Shown piece after piece: positions 26,148-35,088 of a stretch of DNA of 64,000 nt; position 1 is the stretch's first letter, and the number at the start of each line of letters is the position of its first letter. Below the pieces are notes generated by a model. It saw only the letters and a list, made by a program, of their open reading frames with translations, had not been told where the DNA came from and searched no databases. The DNA lies in the NCBI RefSeq assembly GCF_049331405.1, contig NZ_CP186274.1:9238001-9302000 (forward strand), in the 5' to 3' direction. The position numbers were made by a program, and so were the translations under genes. Source of the DNA: PoT sp049331405 (GTDB taxonomy: Bacteria > Planctomycetota > Planctomycetia > Isosphaerales > Isosphaeraceae).

Positions 26148-27320
26148 GTGTCCCGAGTTGGAAGTTCGTTTAAGAAGTATTTTGCCCTCGGCCTCCTTGG
26201 GTTAGAGTTTTCCCGAAGAAGGCTCGCCATGCCCCGCGGACGATCCAAGGCCGAACTGATCCTCACCGACGACGAGACCCGGATGCTGAAGACCTGGGCT
26301 TCGCGCCCCAAGAGCTCGCAGCAACTCAATCAGCGGGCCCGCATCGTCCTGGCCTGCGCCGAAGGCCGAGCCGACCTGGTGGTCGCCGAGGAGCTCGGCA
26401 TCACCACACAGACCGTCGGAAAGTGGCGAGGCAGGTTCCTTGACTATCGCCTCGACGGCCTCGTCGACCGGGAGCGGCCGGGAGCCCCCAGGACCGTCAC
26501 CGACGAGGATGTCGAGGAGGTCATCACCAGGACCCTCGAGACCAAGCCCAGGTCGGCCACCCACTGGAGCACCCGCGGCATGGCCAAGGCCACCGGGCTC
26601 TCGCAGTCGACCGTCGGCCGCGTCTGGCGGGCCTTCGGCCTGAAGCCCCACCGCTGCGACACCTTCAAGCTCTCCGGCGACCCTTACTTCATCCAGAAGG
26701 TCCGCGACGTCGTCGGCCTCTACATGGCCCCGCCCGACCGGGCCATCGCCCTCTGCGTCGACGAGAAGAGCCAGATTCAGGCGTTGGACCGCACCCAGCC
26801 GATGCTGCCGATGCGACCGACACAGACCGAGCGGATGACCCACGACTACGCCCGGCGCGGCACGACCTCGCTGTTCGCGGCCCTGAACGTGGCCACAGGC
26901 GAGGTGATCGGGCGCTGCCTTCGCAGGCACTGGCATCAGGAATTCCTCAAGTTCCTCGGAGAGGTCGACGCCCGCGTGCCCAAGGCTCCCGGTGTGGAGA
27001 TCCACCTGGTGATGGACAACTACGGGACGCACAAGGCTCCGGCGGTGAGGCGCTGGTTCCTGCGTCATCCCGAGTACCGCGTGCACTTCACGCCGACGAG
27101 CGGCTCGTGGCTGAATCAGGTGGAGCGGTTCTTCGCCGAGATCACCGAGAAGCGGCTCGGCCGGGGCGCGTTCCGGGGCGTGGCGGCTCGGGCGCGAATG
27201 ATCAAAAAATGTCCGAATGTTCATAATAGCAATCCACGTCCGTTCGTGTGGACGGCGAGTGCCGACCTGATCCTGGGCCGGATCAAGGCAATTTGTCAAC
27301 GAACTTCCGACTCAGGACAC
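26148..27320 (+). mobile_element. IS630-family insertion sequence, apparently intact
   Basis: Terminal inverted repeats: GTGTCCCGAGTTGGAAGTTC (from 26148) and, at the right, the complement of GTGTCCTGAGTCGGAAGTTC (ending 27320). About 1.17 kb with one transposase. The right end is followed by TA, as expected for this family; the left flank is TG, so the target duplication is altered. Confidence 0.8.
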
Positions 27321-27323
27321 TAG
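26229..27323 (+). CDS. IS630-family transposase
   Basis: 364 residues, full length. Helix-turn-helix region (SSQQLNQRARIVLACAEGRA, VAEELGITTQTVGKWRGRFL), then the DDE domain: Asp in ALCVDEKSQIQALDRTQP, Asp in HLVMDNYGTHK and Glu in TSGSWLNQVERFFAEI. The end PRPFVWTASADLILGRI is the usual family C-terminus. The stop codon TAG (27321-27323) uses the TA just outside the right inverted repeat. The start MPRGRSKAELI fits relatives; a longer frame begins in flanking DNA. Confidence 0.9.
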   Translation: MPRGRSKAELILTDDETRMLKTWASRPKSSQQLNQRARIVLACAEGRADLVVAEELGITTQTVGKWRGRFLDYRLDGLVDRERPGAPRTVTDEDVEEVITRTLETKPRSATHWSTRGMAKATGLSQSTVGRVWRAFGLKPHRCDTFKLSGDPYFIQKVRDVVGLYMAPPDRAIALCVDEKSQIQALDRTQPMLPMRPTQTERMTHDYARRGTTSLFAALNVATGEVIGRCLRRHWHQEFLKFLGEVDARVPKAPGVEIHLVMDNYGTHKAPAVRRWFLRHPEYRVHFTPTSGSWLNQVERFFAEITEKRLGRGAFRGVAARARMIKKCPNVHNSNPRPFVWTASADLILGRIKAICQRTSDSGH

Positions 27324-27438
27324 CAGAGCAGAACGACGAATTCCTCATCACCCCGGAATCCGTTCTTGATCCTGCTCAGATATTCCGGCGCAAATATCCA
27401 AAGTTATGGTTACAGCAACATTGATACACGCGGGCCTA

Positions 27439-27502
27439 GCGTCATCTGCTTCCCTATTTTGGATCATGACATCATGAAAAAAACATAATGTTGTCAGGGC
27501 TT
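27439..27502 (+). mobile_element. Right-end remnant of the same IS5-family element
   Basis: GCGTCATCTGCT ... GATCATGACATCATG ... GTCAGGGCTT lines up with the last 65 bases of the IS5-family element at 23973-24876, including the end of the transposase frame (SVIC...HDIM, stop). Its terminal repeat forms the Lys-Pro-stop end of RHS copy 1. The rest of this element is gone. Confidence 0.6.
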
Positions 27503-30500
27503 TTCGGGTGGATCATCAGGTATATCAAGATAATCTTCCATAACCCCGGGTCCATATTGATATGCAGACAGGCCGTCTGGGCCGATTACAAGGCCCGGCC
27601 ACCCATGGCTTCTAGCAGTTCTTCTATCAGCAGGACTAGGAGTTCTGTTTCCAGGATTGGGATGGATATGATATGTGCCATAAACGATATAGCAAGGCAA
27701 AGGTTTCCCTTGATCGTCTCTAAAATCTGATGACATTGTTGGAGGTTTGGCTTCTAGGTCATATATCCTTGGTCCGCTTGCCCTAAAGGAGGTTTGAGCT
27801 CGATCGTCTCCAGATCGCCAACGGAAAAAAGATTTTCCTCCATGAGTTGGTTCTTTTGGAAAAGCTTCGTTAATTCCTTGATGTGATACAATGTAATCTT
27901 TTGTACATGGATTATAAAGTATGAACCCTCCGATCTCTTTTTTCTTGTTTGTTACTGGGATTTTCCTGTTCTTCTTTTGTAGCTCCCTATAGTCTTGAGT
28001 AATGTTGTCAAAAACATCTGGGTCGTTTATCGCCGATTGAAAGTTTGGTTCTTCATCTTGCGTTCCTTCGGGATCCACAAGGTTGACGGGGTTGTTTCCG
28101 ACGTACCTGTAGAGGTTGGGGTCGCCGCCGGCGAAGCCGATCGGGTCCCGGCTGAGGAACCGCCCCGACGCAGGGTCGTACCAACGCGCCCGCAGCGAGT
28201 ACAGCCCCAGGCCCGCCTCCTGCAGGTAGCCCGCCCCCCCCACGAACTTCAGCGGGTTCGCCGTCGTCCCCGTGCCCGCCACCACCTGCCCGAACCCGTC
28301 GTACGTGTAGGCGTCCGTCGCCGAGCCCGACGCATTTGTCAGGTTCCCCGCCGAGAGCAGGCCGTCGTAGGCGTAGAACGACGAGGCCCCCCCGGCTCGC
28401 CGCGACACCGCCCGGCCGAACTCCAGCGGCTGCGACGTGTACGAGGCCCGGATCACCCCCGAGCCGTCCGTCTCCAGCAGCAGGTCCCGGCCGTCCAGCA
28501 CGTACTTCGTGGCCCCGGTGGCCGCGTCCCAGCGCTGCACCAGCCGGCCGTCGCCGTCGTACGTGAACGTGGTGATGACCCCCGCCTTGTTGTACGACGT
28601 GAGCCGGTCCTCGATGTCCCACAGCAGCGTGTCCACCTGCGACGCCGGCCCCCGCACCCCGATCCGGTCCCCGGCACCGTTGTAGGTGTAGGTCACGATC
28701 GACGCGCCCGTGCGTGCCCGCGTCATCTGGTCCCCCGCGTCGTACGAGTACGTCGTGATCGCCGCCCCAGACCTCTTGGACGTCCGGTTGCCCGCCGGGT
28801 CGTAGGAGTACGTGTTGGCGTACGCCGCCGCCCCGCTGCGGCGCTCGGCGATCAGCTGGTAGGCGGCGTCGTAGGCCCAGGTGACGATCGCCCCGCCCGC
28901 CTCCCGGACCCGGGTCCGCGTCCCGGCCTTGTCGTAGGCGTAGGCGTAGCTGGAGAGGGTCGCCAGGGTCGGGCCCAGGTTGGCCAGCCGCGTCAGGCGT
29001 CCGGCGGCGTCGTAGGCGTACGAGGTGCGCACCCCGTTGGCCATCCGGGCGCCCGTGACCCGGTCGGCGGCGTCATAAGACCAGGTGGTGGCCTCGCCGG
29101 CGGCGTTGGCCAGCCGCGTCATCCGGCCGGCGGCGTCGTAGGCGTAGGTGATGCGGCCGGGCCCGGGGTAGGCCAGCGAGGCACGCCGGCCGGCCCCGTC
29201 GTAGGCGTAGGTGGAGCGCAGCCCCGCCGGCGTCGCCGTCGCGACCACCCGTCCGGCCCGGTCGTAGGCGGTGGTGGTGCGGCCCGTCCAGTCGGCGATG
29301 GCCGTCCTGCGGCCGGCCCTGTCGTAGGAATACGTGACCCGGGTGCCGTCGATGTACCTCACGAGGGAGAGGCGGCCGGCGGCGTCGTAGGAGTACTGGG
29401 TGCGGAGGCTGCGGCCGTTGACGCGGTTGTTGAGGCGGTCGTTGGCGTCGTATCCGTAGGTGGTGCGGACGTTGAGCGGGTTGAGGACCAGGACGGCCCG
29501 GCCGGCGGCGTCGTAGGTGGTGGTGGTCCGGCGGCCGTTGGCGTCCACCACGGCCACCGCCCGGCCCAGCGGGTCCAGCACCAACGTCGTGCGGGCCCCA
29601 AGCTGGTTGATCGCACCCACGGCCCGGCCGGCCCGGTCGTAAATGGTGGTGGCCAGGCGGAGGTTCGCGTCCTTGATCGCGACTTGCCTGCCCGCGGCGT
29701 CGTAGGAGTAGCTGGTGCGGTTGAGCAGCGGGTCCACCATAGCCACGACCCGGCCCACGGGGTCGAGGATGTAGCTGGTCCGGGCCGCGAGGGCGTCCAC
29801 CGTCGCGACCCGCCGCCCCGCCAAGTCGTAGGTCGCCGTCGCGATGGCGTTGAGCGGGTTGGTGGCCCGGACCGGGAGGTTGCTGGGGTCATAGGCGTAG
29901 GAGGTGCGCCGATTCAGCGGGTCCACCCGGGCGACGACCCGGCCCGCCCGGTCGTAGATCGTCGTCGTGATGCGCCCCGTCGCATCCTGGACCCGGACCG
30001 CCCGCCCCGCCCGGTCGTAGGCCACCGTGGTGCGCGAGGCCAGGGGGTCGATGGCCACGACCCGGCGGTCGGCCGCGTCGTACACGGCGGTGGTGACGTT
30101 GAGCAGGGGGTCCACGGTGCGGACCGGCCGCCCCGCGAGGTCGTACGCCGTGGTCGTCCGCGCCCCCAGCCCGTCCACCCACACGACCCGACGCCCCGCC
30201 GCGTCGTAGCCGTAGTTGTCCAGGTGGTTCAGCGGGTCCATGACGCTCACCAGGAAGCTGGCCGAGTTGTACGTGTAGCTGGTCCGGTTCAGCAGCGGGT
30301 CGATCGTCGCCACCGGCCGGTTGGCCGCGTCGTACAGCATGGTTGTCACGTTCAGCAGCGGGTCCACTGAGCGGACCACGTTGCCCGCACCGTCGTAGGC
30401 CACCGTGGAGCGGTTGCCCAGCGGGTCCGCCGTCGCGATCGGCCGGTTCTCGGCGTCGTACGACCGCCCCCAAGTCCGATCCTGGGCGTCGGTGGTCTGC

Positions 30501-31215
30501 ACCAGGAGGCTGGCAGCGTCGTAGGTGTACGTGGTGCGGTTGAGCAGCGGGTCGATCGTCGCGATCGGCCGATCCGCCGCGTCGTAGATCGTCGTCGTCA
30601 CCCGCAGCGCCGCGTCGGTGACCCGGACCCTGTTCCCGGCGGGGTCGTACCCGAAGCTCGTCCGGTGGCCCAGCGGGTCGATCGCCGCCACCAGACGCCC
30701 GTCACCGTCGTACACGTTCGTCGCGACGCCGCCCTCGGGGTCCTTCGTCGCCACCAGCCGGCCGTTCAGGTCGTACGCGAAGCTCGTCCGATTCCCCAGC
30801 GGGTCGATCGCCGCCGTGAGCCGGTTCATCAGGTCATACCGGTACGACGTCGCGTGGTTCAGTGGGTCCGTCTCCTGCGTCAGCTGCCCCTGCGCGTTGT
30901 ACGCGTACGACGTCCGGCGCCCCAGCGCGTCCACCCGAGCCGCCACCTGCCCGGACCCGTCGTACACGGTCCTGCGCGTCCGCCCCAGCACGTCCGCCAC
31001 CTGCGTTATCTGCCCCCCCGCGTTGTAGCTGTACGTCACCCGGCGGCCCAGGTTGTCGATCAGCCCCGTGCGGTTCCCCGACGCGTCCCACAGCAGGCTG
31101 GCACGCGACCCCCGCTGGTCGATGAGCCCCACCACCCGGTCCCCTGCGTACACGTAGGTGTAGCGGCCCGTGACCGGCTGGATCACCGCCGCCAGCTGCT
31201 GCGCCCCAGCGTGCT
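27494..31215 (-). CDS. RHS-repeat protein copy 1, core and DUF4329/JAMM-like tip (downstream of frameshift)
   Basis: Main part of an RHS/YD-repeat polymorphic toxin, over 1200 residues. Dozens of YD repeats (TSYAYDAAGRLTR type) lead to the conserved end-of-core motif RWYDPASGRFLSRDPIGFAG and NPVNLVDPEG. Beyond that the DNA turns AT-rich and encodes a 190-residue tip: EIGGFILYNPCTKDYIVSHQ, then GTYHIHPNPGNRTPSPADRR, an HxH-x8-SxxD signature close to the JAMM/DUF4329 metal site, and WPGLVIGPDG. RHS shells encapsulate and release such tips as toxins. The frame is out of register with the N-terminal part because of a one-base loss at 31203-31206. The last two codons and stop come from an IS5-family end, and no immunity gene follows. 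Confidence 0.7.
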
Positions 31216-32793
31216 CGTCCTGTAGCGGAACGAGGTCACGTTGCCCTTGGGGTCCGTCTGCTGCACCAGCGCCCCCGACGACCACTGGTACTGGAACGTG
31301 TTGTTCAGCGGGTCCGTGACCGACGCGATGTTGCCGTCGGCCGTCTTGGTCCAGGTCGTGCGATGATTCCGCGGGTCGATGGCCACGGTGCCGCCGGCCG
31401 AGTAGATGAAGGTCCGCCGCGCCCCCGTGGGCGAGACCATCCCCACCACCCGGCCCTGCGAGTCGTAGGCGTAGCTGGTCCTCGCCCCTATCGGGTCCTC
31501 CCAGCGGACCAGCCGGTGCGAGGCGTCGTAGGACAGCGAGGTGACGCAGAGCTCGGGCGTGGTGATCCGCCGCAGGTCGAGGGCCGAGTCGATGGAGAAC
31601 GTGGTGATCCGCAGGCCGGAGTCGGTGATCCTGACCAGCTTGGCCTGGGGCCCGGAGGTGTCGTAGGTGAACGAGGTGCGGCGCAGGAACGGGTCGACGA
31701 GCGCGACGTTGATATTGTCGACGTCGTAGACCATGGTCCAGAGCCGGCCGGCGGAGTTGGCCATGCGGGCCAGGTATCGGCCGCCTCCGGCCTGGTAGAG
31801 GAAGCTGAAGCCGTCGGGCTGGGTCTCGGTGAAGGTGCCGTCGGGGTTGCGCACCAGGGTGTTCTGGCTGCCGCCCGGGGGCGTGTAGGCGCCGCCGCCG
31901 GCGGAGGTGTAGCGGTAGCTGCCGCCGTCCCCCTTGTAGACGGTGACGGTGGAGAGGTCGGGGGCGACCGAGAGCTTGGCGGCGTAGAGGCCGAGCCAGC
32001 CGGCGCCGAAGCCGCTGGGTGCGGTGATGTCGCTGCGGTAGGTGAGGACGGGCCTGGGGTCGAAGGGGCCGACGAAGGGGGTGCGTACCCGGGCGACGAG
32101 GTTGCCCTTGATGGGGTCGACGCGGCAGGGGGCGCCGGCGTCGCCGCAGCCGCCGTCGGCCTGGACGGCGGGCGAGCCCTGTCCGGCGAGGACCTGGGCC
32201 ATGGCGGCGGCGGCGTTGAGCGGGTTGAGGGCGTCGAGCTCGGCGGCGTCGGTGCCCGGCGAGGCCGTGCTAGCGGCGTAATAGAGCAGGCCGGCCGGCG
32301 AGCGCGGCGGGCAGGACGCCGGCTTGGTCTGGCCGCACGGGTCGGCCGGGGTGTGCTGCGCGGGGGTGCTGGAGCTCGAACTCGAGGTGGTATCGCAATC
32401 GCACGGGTTCTTGCTCGAGCTTGAGGTCGTGCAGAAGTAGCCGGTGCCGAACTGGGGCAGGATCGGGAAGGGAGGGAGGCTGCAGGGGCCGTCGTAGGGG
32501 GGGACGTAGGCGGAGGAGGACGAGGAGGATCCGGCCGAGCTGCCGCGGGACGAGGAGCCGGACCGCGACGACGAGCCCGACCGCGACGACGAGCCCGACC
32601 ACGACGACGAGGAGCTGGACGACGGCCGGCCGCTCGCCGAACCGGAGCCCGAGGAGGAGCCCGACGACGGCGGCGGCCCGCCCGAGGAGCGAGAGGACGA
32701 GGAGCGAGAGGACGAGGAGCTCGAGGAGCCGCTGGGCTGCGCCGAGCCGGAGGACTCGAGCATCGCGAAGGGGCGGGGGCGCTGCGGCTCCAT
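31183..32793 (-). CDS. RHS-repeat protein copy 1, N-terminal part (upstream of frameshift)
   Basis: About 536 residues: MEPQRPRPFAMLESSGSAQP, a long serine/arginine/glycine low-complexity segment, a Cys/Pro-rich stretch, then AAMAQVLAGQGSPAVQADGG, DPIKGNLVARVRTPFVGPFD and the first RHS repeats. It ends prematurely at SFRYRTSTLG followed by RSSWRR. In copy 2 the same position has five C residues where this copy has four (31203-31206), and there the frame continues LGAQQLAAVIQPVTG. The ATG at 32793 has GAGGAG about 8 bases before it; the preceding in-frame TTG is not used. No typical signal peptide is visible. Confidence 0.75.
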   Translation of the reverse strand: MEPQRPRPFAMLESSGSAQPSGSSSSSSSRSSSSRSSGGPPPSSGSSSGSGSASGRPSSSSSSSWSGSSSRSGSSSRSGSSSRGSSAGSSSSSSAYVPPYDGPCSLPPFPILPQFGTGYFCTTSSSSKNPCDCDTTSSSSSSTPAQHTPADPCGQTKPASCPPRSPAGLLYYAASTASPGTDAAELDALNPLNAAAAMAQVLAGQGSPAVQADGGCGDAGAPCRVDPIKGNLVARVRTPFVGPFDPRPVLTYRSDITAPSGFGAGWLGLYAAKLSVAPDLSTVTVYKGDGGSYRYTSAGGGAYTPPGGSQNTLVRNPDGTFTETQPDGFSFLYQAGGGRYLARMANSAGRLWTMVYDVDNINVALVDPFLRRTSFTYDTSGPQAKLVRITDSGLRITTFSIDSALDLRRITTPELCVTSLSYDASHRLVRWEDPIGARTSYAYDSQGRVVGMVSPTGARRTFIYSAGGTVAIDPRNHRTTWTKTADGNIASVTDPLNNTFQYQWSSGALVQQTDPKGNVTSFRYRTSTLGRSSWRR

Positions 32794-32869
32794 CGGCAAT
32801 TCTCCTCGGCTGCGTTATATTAGTTAGCGAGTTAACGGATGCTCGACCGGCTAGGCGGCGGGACAGGCC
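32794..32869 (-). promoter_or_regulatory. Conserved RHS upstream region, copy 1
   Basis: 76 bases upstream of the RHS start match copy 2 (58476-58551) with one difference. Contains GAGGAG and an AT-rich run AACTAATATAAC on the coding (minus) strand that could hold a -10 box. Both copies therefore share their transcription and translation signals. Confidence 0.5.
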
Positions 32870-33888
32870 CGCCCAAATCCCCGGCCGGGCGGATCAAGGG
32901 CATTCGCCTTGGCTGCGTCGGGGTGTCGAATGCTCAGATGCCATACGATATGAAGTTGCAGGGCCCCGACGGCCGGCGATCATGGTCTCGTCGGAGGGTG
33001 CTCGGATGCTCATCACACAAAAAAAGCAAGAAATATACGAGGGACATATGAATGGGGGGATAGCATTCCGGACGGAGATGACCTCCTCATCAAACACCAT
33101 AATTGAGCGGAAGGCCGGGCGAAGTCAAGCATGGGGCCTGGATTTTCCGGCCCACACCGCAAGACACGGTGAGGTGCCTCGACTATAAGTAGCATGTCCG
33201 CAGAGGGTTTGCTGGAGGTCCTCGACGGGATCGGGCCCGACTCGGTTGATCGACAACCGGTAAACAATTCCAGCCCGTCGACCAAAGGGATACGACCTCA
33301 TCGACTCGGCAGGATGACTTCTGTAACCCATGTCCGCGGTGTCAACTGCACCTGATGCATACCTGCTTATCGCAAATTGGCCCGTACAATTATATCCCTT
33401 GGGATGATGGGGCACCGAAGAGAAACCCGCGACTCCGGGCCAAGTCCCCCGGGGCCTGCGAGGGGGCGGCACTCTTTCGTGCCGCGGAGCTCGGGGCGGC
33501 GGGCTCCGGACCACAAGTGCGCTCGATACCTCGCGGAGACCTGCAACGCGCCCGAGTCGCCCGCATTCTCGCCGGATCGCACTGAGTCCGCCCCGCCTCT
33601 GCTCGAGTCCTCGTCCGGACCGGCCAATTGATGATGGTGCCCTTGCGGACGTAATGGCCGTTGAAAAATGTCATCGGGGTCGGCATGCCATCCCGACGAT
33701 GCCTTCAATACGAGGCGATGATTGACGCAACAGTTCGAGCCCAGCGTGAACAACAGGAGTTGCTCTCGGATTTCTTCGGCCCAACGTCTTGATTCGATGA
33801 ATTGGCCGAGGACATCATGTTTGGAAATTGCGACGGCCGCCCTCCCATCAAGATCTCGCCGACTCCGTCCTGAATACTGGGTGGAATC
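32870..33888. other. Intergenic region, no gene seen
   Basis: About 1 kb without a supported gene between RHS copy 1 and the GT9 gene. Parts near 33095-33160 are distantly similar to the region upstream of RHS copy 2 (about 58735-58795), so old shared flanking DNA extends beyond the conserved leader. Confidence 0.45.
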
Positions 33889-34635
33889 TTGAAAGTAAAT
33901 CACGAACACACCCGGATCGGTGACACGATCCTCATCGAGCCGGCACTCGCCGCGTGCGCCGAGGCGGCCGGGCCGATCGACCTCTACGTGACGCCGAGGT
34001 ATCGCGAACTCTACGAGGGCAACCCCGCGGTCCGACTCGCCGGGATCCCCCACGATGATCCCGACGTCGTCCCCTCCGCGGGCGAGGCGCTGGCCTACGC
34101 GATCGACAGGAACGTCCCCTTCGCCGCCGTCTACTTCCCCCAGTTCGGACTCGAGCCCCGGGGCCGGCTCCATTACGAGATCCACGGCGGCCCTTTCCAG
34201 GAGTCCCCCGAGCCGCTCAGGCTCAGGCGCATCCTCATCGCCCCCTACGCCCGCTCCTGCCATCGCCACGAGGGATCGGCGCCGAATCTCGAGCCCGACC
34301 CCGGGTGGTGGGACCCGATCCTTAGGTGCCTCCCGCTGCCCGCCTTCACGCTCGGGGAGGAGCACGACGCCACCCTGCCCAATACGCAGCCCATGAAGGG
34401 GCTGCCTTTGCGCGACGTCGTCTGGGAGATGAGGCGGTCTTCCCTCCTGATCTCCGTGGAGACGGGAATCTTGCACCTCGCGGGCGCCGCCAGGATCCCG
34501 AGCGTCTTCCTGAGCTCCGCGACGCCCGAGAACGTCTCGAGACCTACTTCAGATTGTCAGGTCATCAGGGCCCCGAGTCCGTCCTGGGATGCGGACGAGG
34601 TGATCGAGGCCGTCGAGAGTGCTTGCCGAGGGTGA
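33889..34635 (+). CDS. Glycosyltransferase family 9-like protein (heptosyltransferase type)
   Basis: About 248 residues. TRIGDTILIEPALAACAEAA matches the N-terminal signature of GT9 enzymes (normally GDxxxxxP), and the C-terminal part GLPLRDVVWEMRRSSLLISV with ETGILHLAGAARIPSVFL is the family's nucleotide-sugar binding region. GT9 enzymes transfer heptose from ADP-heptose. It is shorter than typical (about 330 residues). The start is taken as TTG at 33889 since homology begins at once after it. It is the only plus-strand member of the glycan island; HldE at 49224-50714 could supply its donor. Confidence 0.7.
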   Translation: MKVNHEHTRIGDTILIEPALAACAEAAGPIDLYVTPRYRELYEGNPAVRLAGIPHDDPDVVPSAGEALAYAIDRNVPFAAVYFPQFGLEPRGRLHYEIHGGPFQESPEPLRLRRILIAPYARSCHRHEGSAPNLEPDPGWWDPILRCLPLPAFTLGEEHDATLPNTQPMKGLPLRDVVWEMRRSSLLISVETGILHLAGAARIPSVFLSSATPENVSRPTSDCQVIRAPSPSWDADEVIEAVESACRG

Positions 34636-34769
34636 TCGCACACGGATGGGCAACAAGCAGGCTCATGACGTTTCACAGGTAATATATTAAGGATGTCGCA
34701 TAGCGTCAGGATACATGGCACGGATACAGGCCCGAGGATCTCAGCTCGACTGATGCCGAAAGCTGACCC

Positions 34770-35030
34770 CTATGCCGCCGGGGCGAGGGCCCGGCAGAGC
34801 AACTCGCGTAGAGGGGCGGGGAGTTTCTCCGGGCCCGAGCCGAGCCCGGCCTCTCGAAATACCCCCTCGGACCACAACCTCAGCCGCACGGCGCACAGGG
34901 CATCCGAGGACGTCACGGACTCCTTGCCCGGCCGGTCGATCCCGCCGACACGGGCCGGCGTCGGCAGGGCGTCATAGAGCAACGCCACGACCGAATACAC
35001 CCCGAGCAGGCACGGGGTGGCCCGCAGCAC
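34770..35030 (-). pseudogene. Possible transposase C-terminal remnant
   Basis: A minus-strand frame reading RATPCLLGVYSVVALLYDAL, GIDRPGKESVTSSDALCAVR and LPAPLRELLCRALAPAA. This resembles, from memory, the C-termini of DDE transposases found in planctomycetes (TPCLxGLYSVVALL). No start or upstream catalytic part is present. The remaining sequence of 34636-35088 shows no gene. Confidence 0.35.
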
Positions 35031-35088
35031 CGTCCGCCGGCCCTCAGGTTACCGCCGAAGCGGGCCCGCGAAATCGGCATCAGTCGAG

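Larger units (their letters stand above)
28140..32869 (-). repeat. Long direct repeat, RHS core copy 1
   Basis: Matches 53460-58551 on the same strand over nearly the full RHS core plus 76 bases of upstream leader. The outer parts are almost the same at DNA level; the central block (about 29640-30600 here) is divergent. The repeat ends where the toxin tips begin. Confidence 0.85.

Noticed and set aside
27995..30370. Long plus-strand frames opposite both RHS genes (also 56184-58151)
   Set aside because: They are mirror readings of the repetitive YD-coding sequence; their repeats (VDRRHQ type) simply reflect the opposite strand.
28140..31200. Short regularly spaced repeats that could be taken for a CRISPR array or tandem DNA repeat
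   Set aside because: The period corresponds to YD repeat codons (about 60 bases), units are diverged, and the frame is translated as an RHS core.
31183..31215. Programmed ribosomal frameshifting in RHS copy 1
   Set aside because: No slippery heptamer plus structure is apparent, and copy 2 shows the unshifted sequence with one more C, so a lost base is the simpler reading.
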